From positions 1 through 64,000 of the forward strand of contig NZ_MAYU01000023.1 in the NCBI RefSeq assembly GCF_001685025.1: a stretch of 64,000 nt of DNA. Reading direction: 5' to 3'. Below the pieces are notes generated by a model. That model did no database searches. It was not told where the DNA came from and worked only from the letters and a program-made list of their open reading frames with translations. The stretch is from Bacillus sp. FJAT-27225 (GTDB lineage: Bacteria; Bacillota; Bacilli; Bacillales; Cytobacillaceae). This document shows positions 19,998-27,603 of this stretch, piece by piece. A program made the translations under genes and the position numbers. Every line of letters starts with the position of its first letter. Position 1 is the stretch's first letter.

Positions 19998-21491
19998 TTA
20001 CTCATATTTCAATAATTGGATGCTTTCGTCAAACTCTTTCTCTATTTCTGGGTTCTTCTTATAGGTTGCCATGCTTACTGCCCAGGTAACCAGGAGGTTC
20101 AGCAAGAAGCCTGGGACAATTTCATAAAGTGTTTCACCGAACAATACTTTGCCAAGGTTAAGCTCTGCCCAGACAATGACCGTTACGGCACCGACAATCA
20201 TACCAGCAATTGCACCCGAGCCTGTCATCTTCCTCCAGAACAAGCTGAGAAGAATGATTGGACCAAAGGAAGCGCCGAACCCAGCCCATGCATAGGCTAC
20301 CAGATCCAAGATCGTGTTGTCAGGGTTCCAGGCAAGAACGGCCGCAACAAGTGCAACAACGAGGACTGCCATTCTGCCAAGAAAGACGAGTTGCTTATCA
20401 GAAGCGTCCTGTTTGATAAGGACTTTATAAAGGTCCTCAACCAATGCACTTGATGTAACAATGAGCTGAGAAGAGACGGTACTCATAATAGCAGCCAGAA
20501 CCGCTGCAAGCATGAAGCCTGCAAGAAGGGGATGGAACAGAATCTGTCCTAACACAAGAAAAACAGCTTCCGGATTGCCTAGTTCAACGTCAGGATTTTG
20601 TTTAAAGTACGCAATACCGACCAGAGCAGTTAGGATTGTCCCAATTAACGAGAAAATCATCCAGCCCATTCCAATTCTTCGGGCGTTTTTCATTTCTTTT
20701 ACATTTGTGATTGCCATAAAGCGGACGATGATATGCGGCTGGCCAAAATAGCCAAGCCCCCAGGCCAGCGCGGAAATCACACCAATTATTGTTGCGCCCT
20801 TAAAGAGGCTCATGAATTCAGGATTTACTGTACGGACTGTCTCAAATGTTTCAGATGGACCGCCTGTTGCAAAAAAGCCGATGGCTGGAACGAGCAGCAA
20901 GGCGATCAGCATCATCAGCCCCTGGATGAAGTCGGTATAGCTGACAGCGAGGAAACCTCCAAACAGGGTATAGGCAACAACAACACCTCCAACAATAAAG
21001 AGGCCTGTTATATAACTTGTATCAAAAGAGCTTTGAAAAAATACAGCTCCGGAAACAAGCCCGGATGAGACATAGAAGGTAAAGAAGATAAGAATAACAA
21101 TTCCGGAAACAATCCTTAACAGTTTTGTGTTATCCTTGAATCTGTTTTCAAGATAGCTTGGAATCGTAATCGAATTATTCGACACCTGCGTATAAGTACG
21201 AAGTCGCGGGGCAACGAAAAGCCAGTTGATATAAGCTCCAATTGTCAAGCCTACCGCAATCCATGCACTAGCTAAACCACTTACATAAATTCCACCGGGC
21301 AGCCCCATCAATAGCCATCCGCTCATATCGGCAGCTCCAGCGCTTAAAGCTGTTACGGCCGGACCCAATGAACGTCCCCCAAGCATATAGTCGGTCAAGT
21401 TGGTTGTCTTTCGATAGGCATACCAGCCAATCCATAACATCGCGGCCATATAAATACCGATTGAGATAAGTTGTAACACCTCATTTGACAT
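19998..21491 (-). CDS. putP: Sodium/proline symporter
   Basis: A 497-residue sodium:solute symporter of the PutP type that imports proline with Na+. About 13 hydrophobic segments are visible. Family motifs include MLGGRSLGPAVTALSAGAADMSGW near the N terminus and GFGASFGPIILLSLFWRKMTGSGA near residue 400. The ATG at 21491 follows AAGGGGGATAA on the minus strand. Its placement next to tRNA-Pro is probably coincidental. No put catabolic genes are adjacent, so uptake for nutrition or for osmoprotection are both possible. Confidence 0.93.
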   Translation of the reverse strand: MSNEVLQLISIGIYMAAMLWIGWYAYRKTTNLTDYMLGGRSLGPAVTALSAGAADMSGWLLMGLPGGIYVSGLASAWIAVGLTIGAYINWLFVAPRLRTYTQVSNNSITIPSYLENRFKDNTKLLRIVSGIVILIFFTFYVSSGLVSGAVFFQSSFDTSYITGLFIVGGVVVAYTLFGGFLAVSYTDFIQGLMMLIALLLVPAIGFFATGGPSETFETVRTVNPEFMSLFKGATIIGVISALAWGLGYFGQPHIIVRFMAITNVKEMKNARRIGMGWMIFSLIGTILTALVGIAYFKQNPDVELGNPEAVFLVLGQILFHPLLAGFMLAAVLAAIMSTVSSQLIVTSSALVEDLYKVLIKQDASDKQLVFLGRMAVLVVALVAAVLAWNPDNTILDLVAYAWAGFGASFGPIILLSLFWRKMTGSGAIAGMIVGAVTVIVWAELNLGKVLFGETLYEIVPGFLLNLLVTWAVSMATYKKNPEIEKEFDESIQLLKYE

Positions 21492-21707
21492 AAATTATCC
21501 CCCTTTGTAAATTCAGGAAATACTTTTTAAATATTCTTTATATAAAAAATATTCTCCACCTACTTTATAATATATTTCTATATACCCGTCAAATGTAAAA
21601 ATATATCAGTATAGTAAAAGTAATGAAATGGTAAACTTTTAAATCAGGAATTTTGCTATATCCGACGAGTAAGGTATGATGGAAGAAAACAGGAAGGGAT
21701 GGGTAAA

Positions 21708-22259
21708 ATGGATTTGAATAGCTGGTTTGAAAAAGGACTTACTTTTGAAGAATACAGTGAAGGCATGGAGAAAAATAAGGAAAGCATGCTAAAGATTTTG
21801 GAACAGTTTGAATTGGCTCAGCCTCAGAAATCCAGGCTTGAATCGGTGAAGGAAAAAGCCTTAAGAGTGATTGCCCTGACCGAAGACTGGTGCGGGGATG
21901 CAATGCTAAACAATCCAATCCTTATGAAGATTGCAGAAGCAGGTGGGATGGAAGTACGCTTTCTTCTGCGGGACCAAAATCTTGAACTCATGGACCAATA
22001 CCTTACAAATGGAACTGCACGAGCAATACCAATTTACATCTTCATTGACGTAAATGGGGATGAATACGCAGTATGGGGTCCGCGCGCCCAGCAGGTACAG
22101 GAACTGGTTGTTCGCGGAAGGGCCGGGCTGCCTGCCAAGGAAGAGCCTGATTTTGAAGAAAAACAAAGGGAATTTTATAAAAACCTGACAGACTCCTATG
22201 TAACAGATAAAGGAATCTGGCAGACGGTTTCGGAAAGTATCATTGAAAAAATTGGTTAA
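21708..22259 (+). CDS. Thioredoxin-family protein (single active-site Cys)
   Basis: A 183-residue thioredoxin-fold protein of the kind found widely in Bacilli (Thioredoxin_9-like). The strand before the active site is LRVIALTEDWCGDAMLNNP. The site reads WCGDA, so the second Cys of the usual CxxC is missing; a cis-Pro follows in TARAIPIYIFID. It is cytosolic with no signal peptide. Function is unknown, possibly a single-Cys reductase. ATG 21708 is chosen because AGGAAGGG (21691-21698) abuts the earlier ATG. Confidence 0.8.
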   Translation: MDLNSWFEKGLTFEEYSEGMEKNKESMLKILEQFELAQPQKSRLESVKEKALRVIALTEDWCGDAMLNNPILMKIAEAGGMEVRFLLRDQNLELMDQYLTNGTARAIPIYIFIDVNGDEYAVWGPRAQQVQELVVRGRAGLPAKEEPDFEEKQREFYKNLTDSYVTDKGIWQTVSESIIEKIG

Positions 22260-22263
22260 TGAA

Positions 22264-22290
22264 AAAAAGCAGCCATTGGGGCTGCTTTTT
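22264..22290. terminator. Bidirectional terminator
   Basis: AAAAAGCAGCC (22264-22274) pairs with GGCTGCTTTTT (22280-22290). It ends both the thioredoxin-like gene and the converging plsY. Confidence 0.92.
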
Positions 22291-22296
22291 CCGTTC

Positions 22297-22929
22297 TTAG
22301 CTAAAAGGCAAGGAGCCTCCTCCAGGGGGAGGGATCCGGTCTTTCTTCAAGTTCTTGTCATTGACTTTCGGTTCAATTCCAAGGATCAAATTCCGAATGT
22401 TTGAGCGGTGAAGATAAAACAGGAATAGGGTGAATCCGCCGAACAGCAGGGTAAATCCTTTGTTTGGCAAAAAGAAGGAATAAATGAATAAAGACAGCCC
22501 TACAGAAATTGAACCGAGAAAGACAAATTTTGTGACAAAAATGACGAGGAAGAACGATACATATGCAACCGCCAGCATCGGCAAGCTTGCAATAATGAGT
22601 GTACCAGCCGTCGTTGCAATTGCCTTTCCGCCGCGAAATCCTGCAAATACCGGAAAGCAGTGGCCGATTACGGCAACTAGTCCAAAATAAAGAGGATCGA
22701 CTGGAATCGAAAACAGAAGCGGCAGAGCCGCAGCCAATGCCCCCTTGCCAAGATCGACTAGCAGTACGAAAATAGCCGCTGTTTTTCCGAAAACCCTTAA
22801 AGTGTTAGTTGCACCAGGATTGTTGCTTCCATGTTCACGGATATCCACTCCGTAAACCAGCTTGCCGATAATTAGTGCGGTAGGAAAAGAGCCGATAAGA
22901 TAGGCTGCTAGAAAAGAAATTACAAACAT
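22297..22929 (-). CDS. plsY: Acyl-phosphate:glycerol-3-phosphate acyltransferase PlsY
   Basis: PlsY transfers the acyl group from acyl-phosphate to glycerol-3-phosphate, the first step of phospholipid synthesis in the PlsX/PlsY pathway. The 210-residue membrane protein has the three conserved loops: GSFPTALIIGKL…GSNNPGATNTLR, DLGKGALA, and GHCFPVFAGFRGGKAIATTAG. I prefer the ATG at 22929, which has AAAGGA upstream, over a TTG at 22947. Confidence 0.95.
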   Translation of the reverse strand: MFVISFLAAYLIGSFPTALIIGKLVYGVDIREHGSNNPGATNTLRVFGKTAAIFVLLVDLGKGALAAALPLLFSIPVDPLYFGLVAVIGHCFPVFAGFRGGKAIATTAGTLIIASLPMLAVAYVSFFLVIFVTKFVFLGSISVGLSLFIYSFFLPNKGFTLLFGGFTLFLFYLHRSNIRNLILGIEPKVNDKNLKKDRIPPPGGGSLPFS

Positions 22930-23109
22930 ATAATCATTCCTTTGCAAACCGGTTTGGGGTTTATTTTACCATAATTATCACAAAGAAATTGCCTTTTTTG
23001 GAAAAATAAAGGACTTTTATACTGATAGTCATTTTAACTATATTCATGGCTGGTCCGAATCAGAAGAATCTAGAACATGTAGAGACGAGAAAAAATATTT
23101 CCTTGTACC

Positions 23110-23136
23110 TGTAGTGATTATTATTTCTGTCACGTC
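23110..23136 (+). promoter_or_regulatory. Candidate ECF-type promoter
   Basis: TGTAGT (23110-23115), 17 bp and CGTC (23133-23136) resemble the TGTAAC/TGAAAC and CGTC elements read by Bacillus ECF sigma factors. It precedes an ECF sigma gene, so autoregulation is likely. Confidence 0.5.
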
Positions 23137-23166
23137 TAATAGTATGGGAGAAGGGGGGAGAGAGAG

Positions 23167-23712
23167 ATCGGTGATACTGTATTAATAGAAAAAGTGCTGG
23201 CAGGGAGTGATCATGCTTTCAGGCTTCTGGTTGAAAAATACCGCAATGACGTGTTCCGGACCGTCTATGCAGTTCTTCGCGACCAGAAGGAAGCAGAGGA
23301 TGCCGCACAGGAAGTGTTCATTAAAATCTATCGGTCTCTCCCCCGCTATCAGCACCAGGGCTTCAAAACCTGGATAACCCGGATCGCTGTCAACCATGCG
23401 ATTGATTGCAAACGGAAAATGGCCAGGAGGAAGGAAGAGGCAATTGACCAGCCAGGACTTGAGGTGTTATTGACCGAAAAGGACGGCGTGGAGCAAAACG
23501 TGTTTAGAAATGAAAGAAAACGCCTTGTCAGGGAAAGGCTTAACGATCTTCCGGAAAACTATAGAGATGTTATTTACGGTTATTACATAGAGGAGAAATC
23601 GTACCAAGAAATGGCCGAGGAGCAAAATGTCAAACCTAAATCAATAGAGGTAAAACTTTACCGGGCCAGAAATTGGATCAGAAAGCATTGGGAGGAGGAA
23701 GATTTTTCATGA
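23167..23712 (+). CDS. ECF-type RNA polymerase sigma factor
   Basis: An extracytoplasmic-function sigma factor. Region 2 spans HAFRLLVEKYRNDVFRTVYA and DAAQEVFIKIYRSLPRY; region 4 spans RERLNDLPENYRDVIYGYY and PKSIEVKLYRARNWIRKHW. The start is problematic: no ATG, GTG or TTG in this frame lies at the right distance from the strong GGGGGGAG (23153-23160). The codon at the right place is ATC (23167), which would give the normal N terminus. The first canonical start is GTG at 23194, which has no ribosome binding site and trims region 2 slightly. The 3' end overlaps the anti-sigma start by 4 bp. Confidence 0.85.
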   Translation: MGDTVLIEKVLAGSDHAFRLLVEKYRNDVFRTVYAVLRDQKEAEDAAQEVFIKIYRSLPRYQHQGFKTWITRIAVNHAIDCKRKMARRKEEAIDQPGLEVLLTEKDGVEQNVFRNERKRLVRERLNDLPENYRDVIYGYYIEEKSYQEMAEEQNVKPKSIEVKLYRARNWIRKHWEEEDFS

Positions 23713-24176
23713 AGCATTACGAACTGGCAGACTGGCAGTTGTACACATCTGGCAAGGTTAGCAGGAGCTATGAGGCTGAAATGGAAGACCATCTTTACTC
23801 CTGCAGCCAATGCCTTAATCTTTACATGCAGGCAATTGAACTCGCTGAAGGAAATTTACCAATAGTAGAAGACTCACGATTTACAGAAAAAGTTATGAAC
23901 CAGCTTGGGAATGAGCAGGGCTTCTATAAAAGCAAAAACGGCAATTCAAAGGCAAATCAGTATAGTTATAAAAAACAGCTGGTCCATTATATTCTTGCAG
24001 CGGTTGCTACTCTAGTGCTGACGTTTTCCGGTGTCTTTCAATCGATAACCGGTCTTGCAGGGACCACTGGCAGTATAAAACCACAAACAAACAAACCATC
24101 CTACACCGAAGAGTTCATTGCAAAAACGTTTGCCTGGAAAGACTCACTGGAGAAAAACAAGGAGGAAGATAAATGA
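23709..24176 (+). CDS. Anti-sigma factor with HxxxCxxC zinc finger
   Basis: A 155-residue membrane protein. An N-terminal zinc-finger-like motif (EDHLYSCSQC, H-x3-C-x2-C near residue 38) is typical of ZAS anti-sigma factors. One transmembrane segment lies near residues 95-115 (VHYILAAVATLVLTFSGVF), and the tail should be outside. It should hold the co-transcribed sigma factor inactive until an envelope signal arrives. It overlaps the sigma gene through ATGA and the next gene by 4 bp. Confidence 0.85.
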   Translation: MKHYELADWQLYTSGKVSRSYEAEMEDHLYSCSQCLNLYMQAIELAEGNLPIVEDSRFTEKVMNQLGNEQGFYKSKNGNSKANQYSYKKQLVHYILAAVATLVLTFSGVFQSITGLAGTTGSIKPQTNKPSYTEEFIAKTFAWKDSLEKNKEEDK

Positions 24177-25267
24177 AAAATCCAATGGCAGCCTTAACTC
24201 TATCCGTTTTTCCGGGTTTGGGCCATATTTATATCGGCAAAATCTTTAAGGGGCTCTTTTACTTAATCGTTGTACTTGGATTAGAGCTTTTTTCCCTGCT
24301 GATGTTCATGGACTATGCTCCGGAAGTGGGATTCTTATCATTCTTTGCAGGCCTTGTCCTCTATATTATCAGCTTCATCGACATTGGCTTGCAAATATCG
24401 AAGTATAAAGCACGGAAGGCACAGGAGGCTTCTTCGGACGGTAGTCACCAGCAATCTAGCCAGGAGTCTGAGAGGTTTTACACGATTATCCTGTCACTCA
24501 TCCCGGGTTTAGGCCACTTTCAGCTTGGGTTGATGAACCGTGGAGTAACTCTCCTTGCATCGTTTATCGGGCTTGCGGTTATGGTCATGTTTGTCACAGG
24601 ACTTACCGGCCGTGGGGAGTTTCTTGTTTTCCTAGCAGTTTTGCCAATCATTTGGGTGTACGGCTTTTTTGATGCAACTCTACTGTTGTCTAAAAAGCAG
24701 CGAGGAGAAGAGCTTGTCGACCGAACTATATTTGAAGAGTTTGAACTGAGGCGCGAAGATGGTAAAAAGAGCAGGGCAATTGCAACGTTCCTGTCCATTT
24801 TCCCGGGAGCAGGGCATTTGTACCTTGGCCTTCAGAAGCGCGGCATTCAGCTAATGGCAGCGTTTCTGTTTGCAATTTATATCCTTGACATCCTTAGGCT
24901 CGGGATATTCCTATTTCTGATTCCAATTATTTGGTTCTACAGCTTCTTTGACGGCCTTCAAAAGGCTTCTCGTACAGGAGAGGATGAACGGTTGGAGGAT
25001 ATCCCCGTCATCACAAATTTTGTTAACCATCAAAAATGGGTCGGCATTGGGCTGATTGCACTTGGGGTGTATTATCTGGCAATGAATATTTTTCTGCCAG
25101 TCTTCCAGCCGATCATTTCGAGATTTGTGCACGTTGATTTGTATATGCTTGGTAGTTATCTTCAAACTGCACTTGTTTGTATCCTCTTGATTGGGGGAGG
25201 CATAAAGCTGTGGACAGGAAGCAAAGAGAAAAAGGGGGAACGCATATATGAACATAAATTGGATTAA
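24173..25267 (+). CDS. Multi-pass membrane protein with three TM2-like repeats
   Basis: A 364-residue protein with a motif repeated three times: FPGLGHIYIGKIFKGL (near residue 12), IPGLGHFQLGLMNRG (near 110) and FPGAGHLYLGLQKRG (near 208). Each is followed by a pair of hydrophobic segments, and a further C-terminal hairpin gives about eight membrane spans. The repeat resembles the TM2 domain (PGxGxFYxG). No function is known. It overlaps the anti-sigma gene, so it belongs to the sigma operon and is probably part of the envelope response. Confidence 0.75.
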   Translation: MKNPMAALTLSVFPGLGHIYIGKIFKGLFYLIVVLGLELFSLLMFMDYAPEVGFLSFFAGLVLYIISFIDIGLQISKYKARKAQEASSDGSHQQSSQESERFYTIILSLIPGLGHFQLGLMNRGVTLLASFIGLAVMVMFVTGLTGRGEFLVFLAVLPIIWVYGFFDATLLLSKKQRGEELVDRTIFEEFELRREDGKKSRAIATFLSIFPGAGHLYLGLQKRGIQLMAAFLFAIYILDILRLGIFLFLIPIIWFYSFFDGLQKASRTGEDERLEDIPVITNFVNHQKWVGIGLIALGVYYLAMNIFLPVFQPIISRFVHVDLYMLGSYLQTALVCILLIGGGIKLWTGSKEKKGERIYEHKLD

Positions 25268-25349
25268 AGTCCTGACAGGTATGGCGATGCTCACGGGAGC
25301 GCTCATGACGCTCCTTTTTCAAAGAAGAGGAAGGTCCACCGGGAAATGA
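25248..25349 (+). CDS. 33-residue membrane peptide
   Basis: A short frame with ATG at 25248, preceded by AAAAGGGGGAA. It encodes a 33-residue peptide with one hydrophobic stretch (about residues 5-24) and a basic tail (QRRGRSTGK). It overlaps the end of the upstream gene by 20 bp and sits in the sigma-factor operon. I infer a real small protein from the strong ribosome binding site and membrane character. Confidence 0.5.
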   Translation: MNINWIKVLTGMAMLTGALMTLLFQRRGRSTGK

Positions 25350-25388
25350 GAACAACCGTTACCGTGTTTCCTCTAATGGTGATTAGGA

Positions 25389-25604
25389 ATGTTTAAATAT
25401 TTTTCCTGGATGTCGTCGGTACTTGCCATCCTGCTTGTCTTTACCAATCCTCTCCCCTTTTCTGACTGGTTTGCATTTGCAACGATCCTTTTCGGCTGTG
25501 GGTATGGCTTAATCAGTATTGTAAAGGAACGGGATGGCTTGGGAAAAATAGCATTCCGGTTAAATGTCATCATTAGTATCCTGATCTCTTTTCAGTTGGT
25601 TTAA
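25389..25604 (+). CDS. 71-residue membrane protein
   Basis: A small hydrophobic protein with two or three membrane segments (residues ~7-20, 27-45 and 57-70) separated by a charged loop, VKERDGLGK. A weak TTAGGA ribosome binding site precedes the ATG. It is the last gene of the sigma-factor operon before a terminator. No family was recognised. Confidence 0.55.
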   Translation: MFKYFSWMSSVLAILLVFTNPLPFSDWFAFATILFGCGYGLISIVKERDGLGKIAFRLNVIISILISFQLV

Positions 25605-25641
25605 AAGGATTTTTCGCTTATAATGGCGGGAATCCTTTTTT
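25603..25641 (+). terminator. Terminator of the sigma-factor operon
   Basis: AAAAGGATT (25603-25611) pairs with AATCCTTTT (25631-25639), with an inner CGC/GCG, followed by further T. Confidence 0.75.
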
Positions 25642-25944
25642 GCTTGCAGAGGGTTGGCAGCTATGCTGTGCAAGATATTCTTTTGCAAAAGAATTTCCAT
25701 GAGAGTATGATAGGTATCGGACTTCCTGCTGATTGCGAAAAGGAGAGTTTTGGGATATGATGGTAAATGGTGGAATATGCTGCTGCGGTTCACTCTACTC
25801 TTAACAGTCAAGATTTTAGAGGATAAAGAAGAATTGTAAGGAATCAACTGCCCGTAAAGGTCCGATTGGTTCACCTAATCACCAGATAGGGTGTATAAAC
25901 CCTCGCTGATGAAAGGTTCACTTTACTATAAGGATGATTTCGAT
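25642..25944. other. Intergenic stretch before dgkB
   Basis: No gene was recognised in these 300 bp. A 15-codon frame with AAAGGAGAG upstream starts near 25757 and contains three consecutive Cys codons, but it is too short to support. Confidence 0.5.
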
Positions 25945-26886
25945 ATGAAAAGAGCACGAATTATTTATAATCCGACATCCGGAAGGGAAGTATTCAGAAG
26001 GCATCTCCCAGAGGTTCTTGAAAAGCTGGAAAGGGCTGGATATGAAACTTCCTGCCACGCAACAACCGGTGAAGGCGATGCGACGCTTGCTGCGAAGTTA
26101 GCTGTTGAACGGAAGTATGACATCGTGATCGCTGCCGGAGGAGACGGAACAATCAATGAAGTTGTAAATGGGCTGGCCCAGCAGGAATACCGTCCGAAAC
26201 TGGGAATCATTCCAATGGGAACGACAAATGATTTTGCACGTGCCCTCCATATACCAAGGGATATTGAGGGAGCGACTGATATAATCGTAAAAGGTGGCCG
26301 AATCCCGGTTGATATCGGCAGAATGAATGAAAAGTATTTTATCAATATTGCCGGAGGCGGCCGGCTGACCGAGCTGACTTATGAAGTTCCAAGCAAGCTA
26401 AAGACTGTTCTCGGCCAATTGGCTTATTATTTAAAAGGAATGGAGATGCTTCCTTCCATCAATGCCAGCCATGTTTGCATCGAATATGATGGAAAGCTAT
26501 TTGAAGGGGAAGCAATGCTGTTCCTGATTGGCCTTACCAATTCAATTGGCGGCTTTGAAAAAATAGCTCCTGATTCGTCAATCAACGATGGCATGTTTTC
26601 GCTGATCATTTTGAAAAAGGTAAACCTGGCCGAATTCATTCGGGTAGCAACTCTAGCATTGCGAGGCGACCATCTCAAAGATGAGAATGTCATTTATACG
26701 AAAGCAAATCGGATTAAAGTCCACTCGAAGGATAAAGTGCTTCTGAACCTCGATGGAGAGTATGGCGGCCTGCTGCCTGCCGAGTTTGAAAATCTGTACA
26801 GGCACATTGAAGTATTCGCTCCCTTGGATGAACTCCGTCCCGAAGATATCCCAGCCGACTGGGTACCTGGAAAAATCTATAGCTGA
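25945..26886 (+). CDS. dgkB: Diacylglycerol kinase
   Basis: DgkB phosphorylates diacylglycerol released by lipoteichoic acid synthesis so that it re-enters phospholipid synthesis. The 313-residue soluble protein has the N-terminal ARIIYNPTSGRE, the nucleotide-binding AAGGDGTINEVVNGL (near residue 65) and GIIPMGTTNDFARAL. ATG 25945 is chosen because the frame upstream is not conserved-looking and AAGGATG lies ahead of it. Its B. subtilis counterpart (yerQ) also lies between gatCAB and rlmCD. Confidence 0.95.
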   Translation: MKRARIIYNPTSGREVFRRHLPEVLEKLERAGYETSCHATTGEGDATLAAKLAVERKYDIVIAAGGDGTINEVVNGLAQQEYRPKLGIIPMGTTNDFARALHIPRDIEGATDIIVKGGRIPVDIGRMNEKYFINIAGGGRLTELTYEVPSKLKTVLGQLAYYLKGMEMLPSINASHVCIEYDGKLFEGEAMLFLIGLTNSIGGFEKIAPDSSINDGMFSLIILKKVNLAEFIRVATLALRGDHLKDENVIYTKANRIKVHSKDKVLLNLDGEYGGLLPAEFENLYRHIEVFAPLDELRPEDIPADWVPGKIYS

Positions 26887-26890
26887 ATTG

Positions 26891-26916
26891 AATCCTGCCC
26901 AAACGGCAGGATTTTT
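26891..26916 (+). terminator. Terminator after dgkB
   Basis: AATCCTGCC (26891-26899) pairs with GGCAGGATT (26905-26913), followed by T residues. Confidence 0.9.
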
Positions 26917-27023
26917 CTCTATGATGGAGAAAGGCTAACCTGAAAAATATGAAAATAGCTTTACTTTTATGGAATTGATAAAATGGTTAAAAGGATTCAA
27001 AATTTGCGAAACGGGGTGGCAAA

Positions 27024-27575
27024 ATGTCAAAGAGAGCTTTACTTAATATCGATTATACATATGATTTCGTTGCAGATGCAGGGGCATTGACATGCGGTGA
27101 GCCGGGACGGGCAATTGAGAAAAAAATAACCGATTTGACCGAAGAGTTTATTAAGAATGGCGATTATACTGTTTTTGCCATTGATGTACATGATGAGGGA
27201 GATGAATATCATCCTGAGACGAAGCTGTTTCCTCCCCATAATATCCGCGGAACACGTGGACGAGACCTTTATGGGGCCCTTCAGTCCGTTTATGAAGCGA
27301 ATAAGGATGCGGAGAATGTATATTATATCGATAAAACAAGATATTCTGCTTTTGCGGGAACAGACCTTGAAATCAAGCTAAGGGAGCGGGGAATAACCGA
27401 GGTTCATCTGGTCGGTGTATGTACGGATATTTGTGTTTTGCATACCGCCGTTGATGCTTACAATAAAGGCTTTAAAATTGTCGTATATAAAGATGCGGTG
27501 GCATCGTTCAATCAGGCTGGCCACGAGTGGGCATTGGGCCATTTTACCGGCTCGCTGGGTGCGGAAGTTAAATAA
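27024..27575 (+). CDS. pncA: Nicotinamidase, cysteine hydrolase family
   Basis: It converts nicotinamide to nicotinic acid in NAD salvage. The 183-residue isochorismatase-fold protein shows the catalytic triad Asp10 (LLNIDYTYDF), Lys104 (YIDKTRYSAF) and Cys137 (VCTDICVLHTA). The metal-ligand region D-x-HDEGDEYHPE is near residue 57. It resembles B. subtilis YueJ. The next gene, pncB, acts on its product and starts 28 bp downstream. Confidence 0.93.
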   Translation: MSKRALLNIDYTYDFVADAGALTCGEPGRAIEKKITDLTEEFIKNGDYTVFAIDVHDEGDEYHPETKLFPPHNIRGTRGRDLYGALQSVYEANKDAENVYYIDKTRYSAFAGTDLEIKLRERGITEVHLVGVCTDICVLHTAVDAYNKGFKIVVYKDAVASFNQAGHEWALGHFTGSLGAEVK

Positions 27576-27603
27576 CAGAAAAGCATGTTGCGGAGGTTTT
27601 GAG

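Noticed and set aside
19867-21491. Functional link between tRNA-Pro and the proline transporter putP
   Set aside because: They are convergent and separated by a bidirectional terminator; neighbourhood is probably chance.
25757-25804. 15-codon Cys-containing frame before dgkB
   Set aside because: A ribosome binding site is present, but the frame is too short and composition alone is not evidence.
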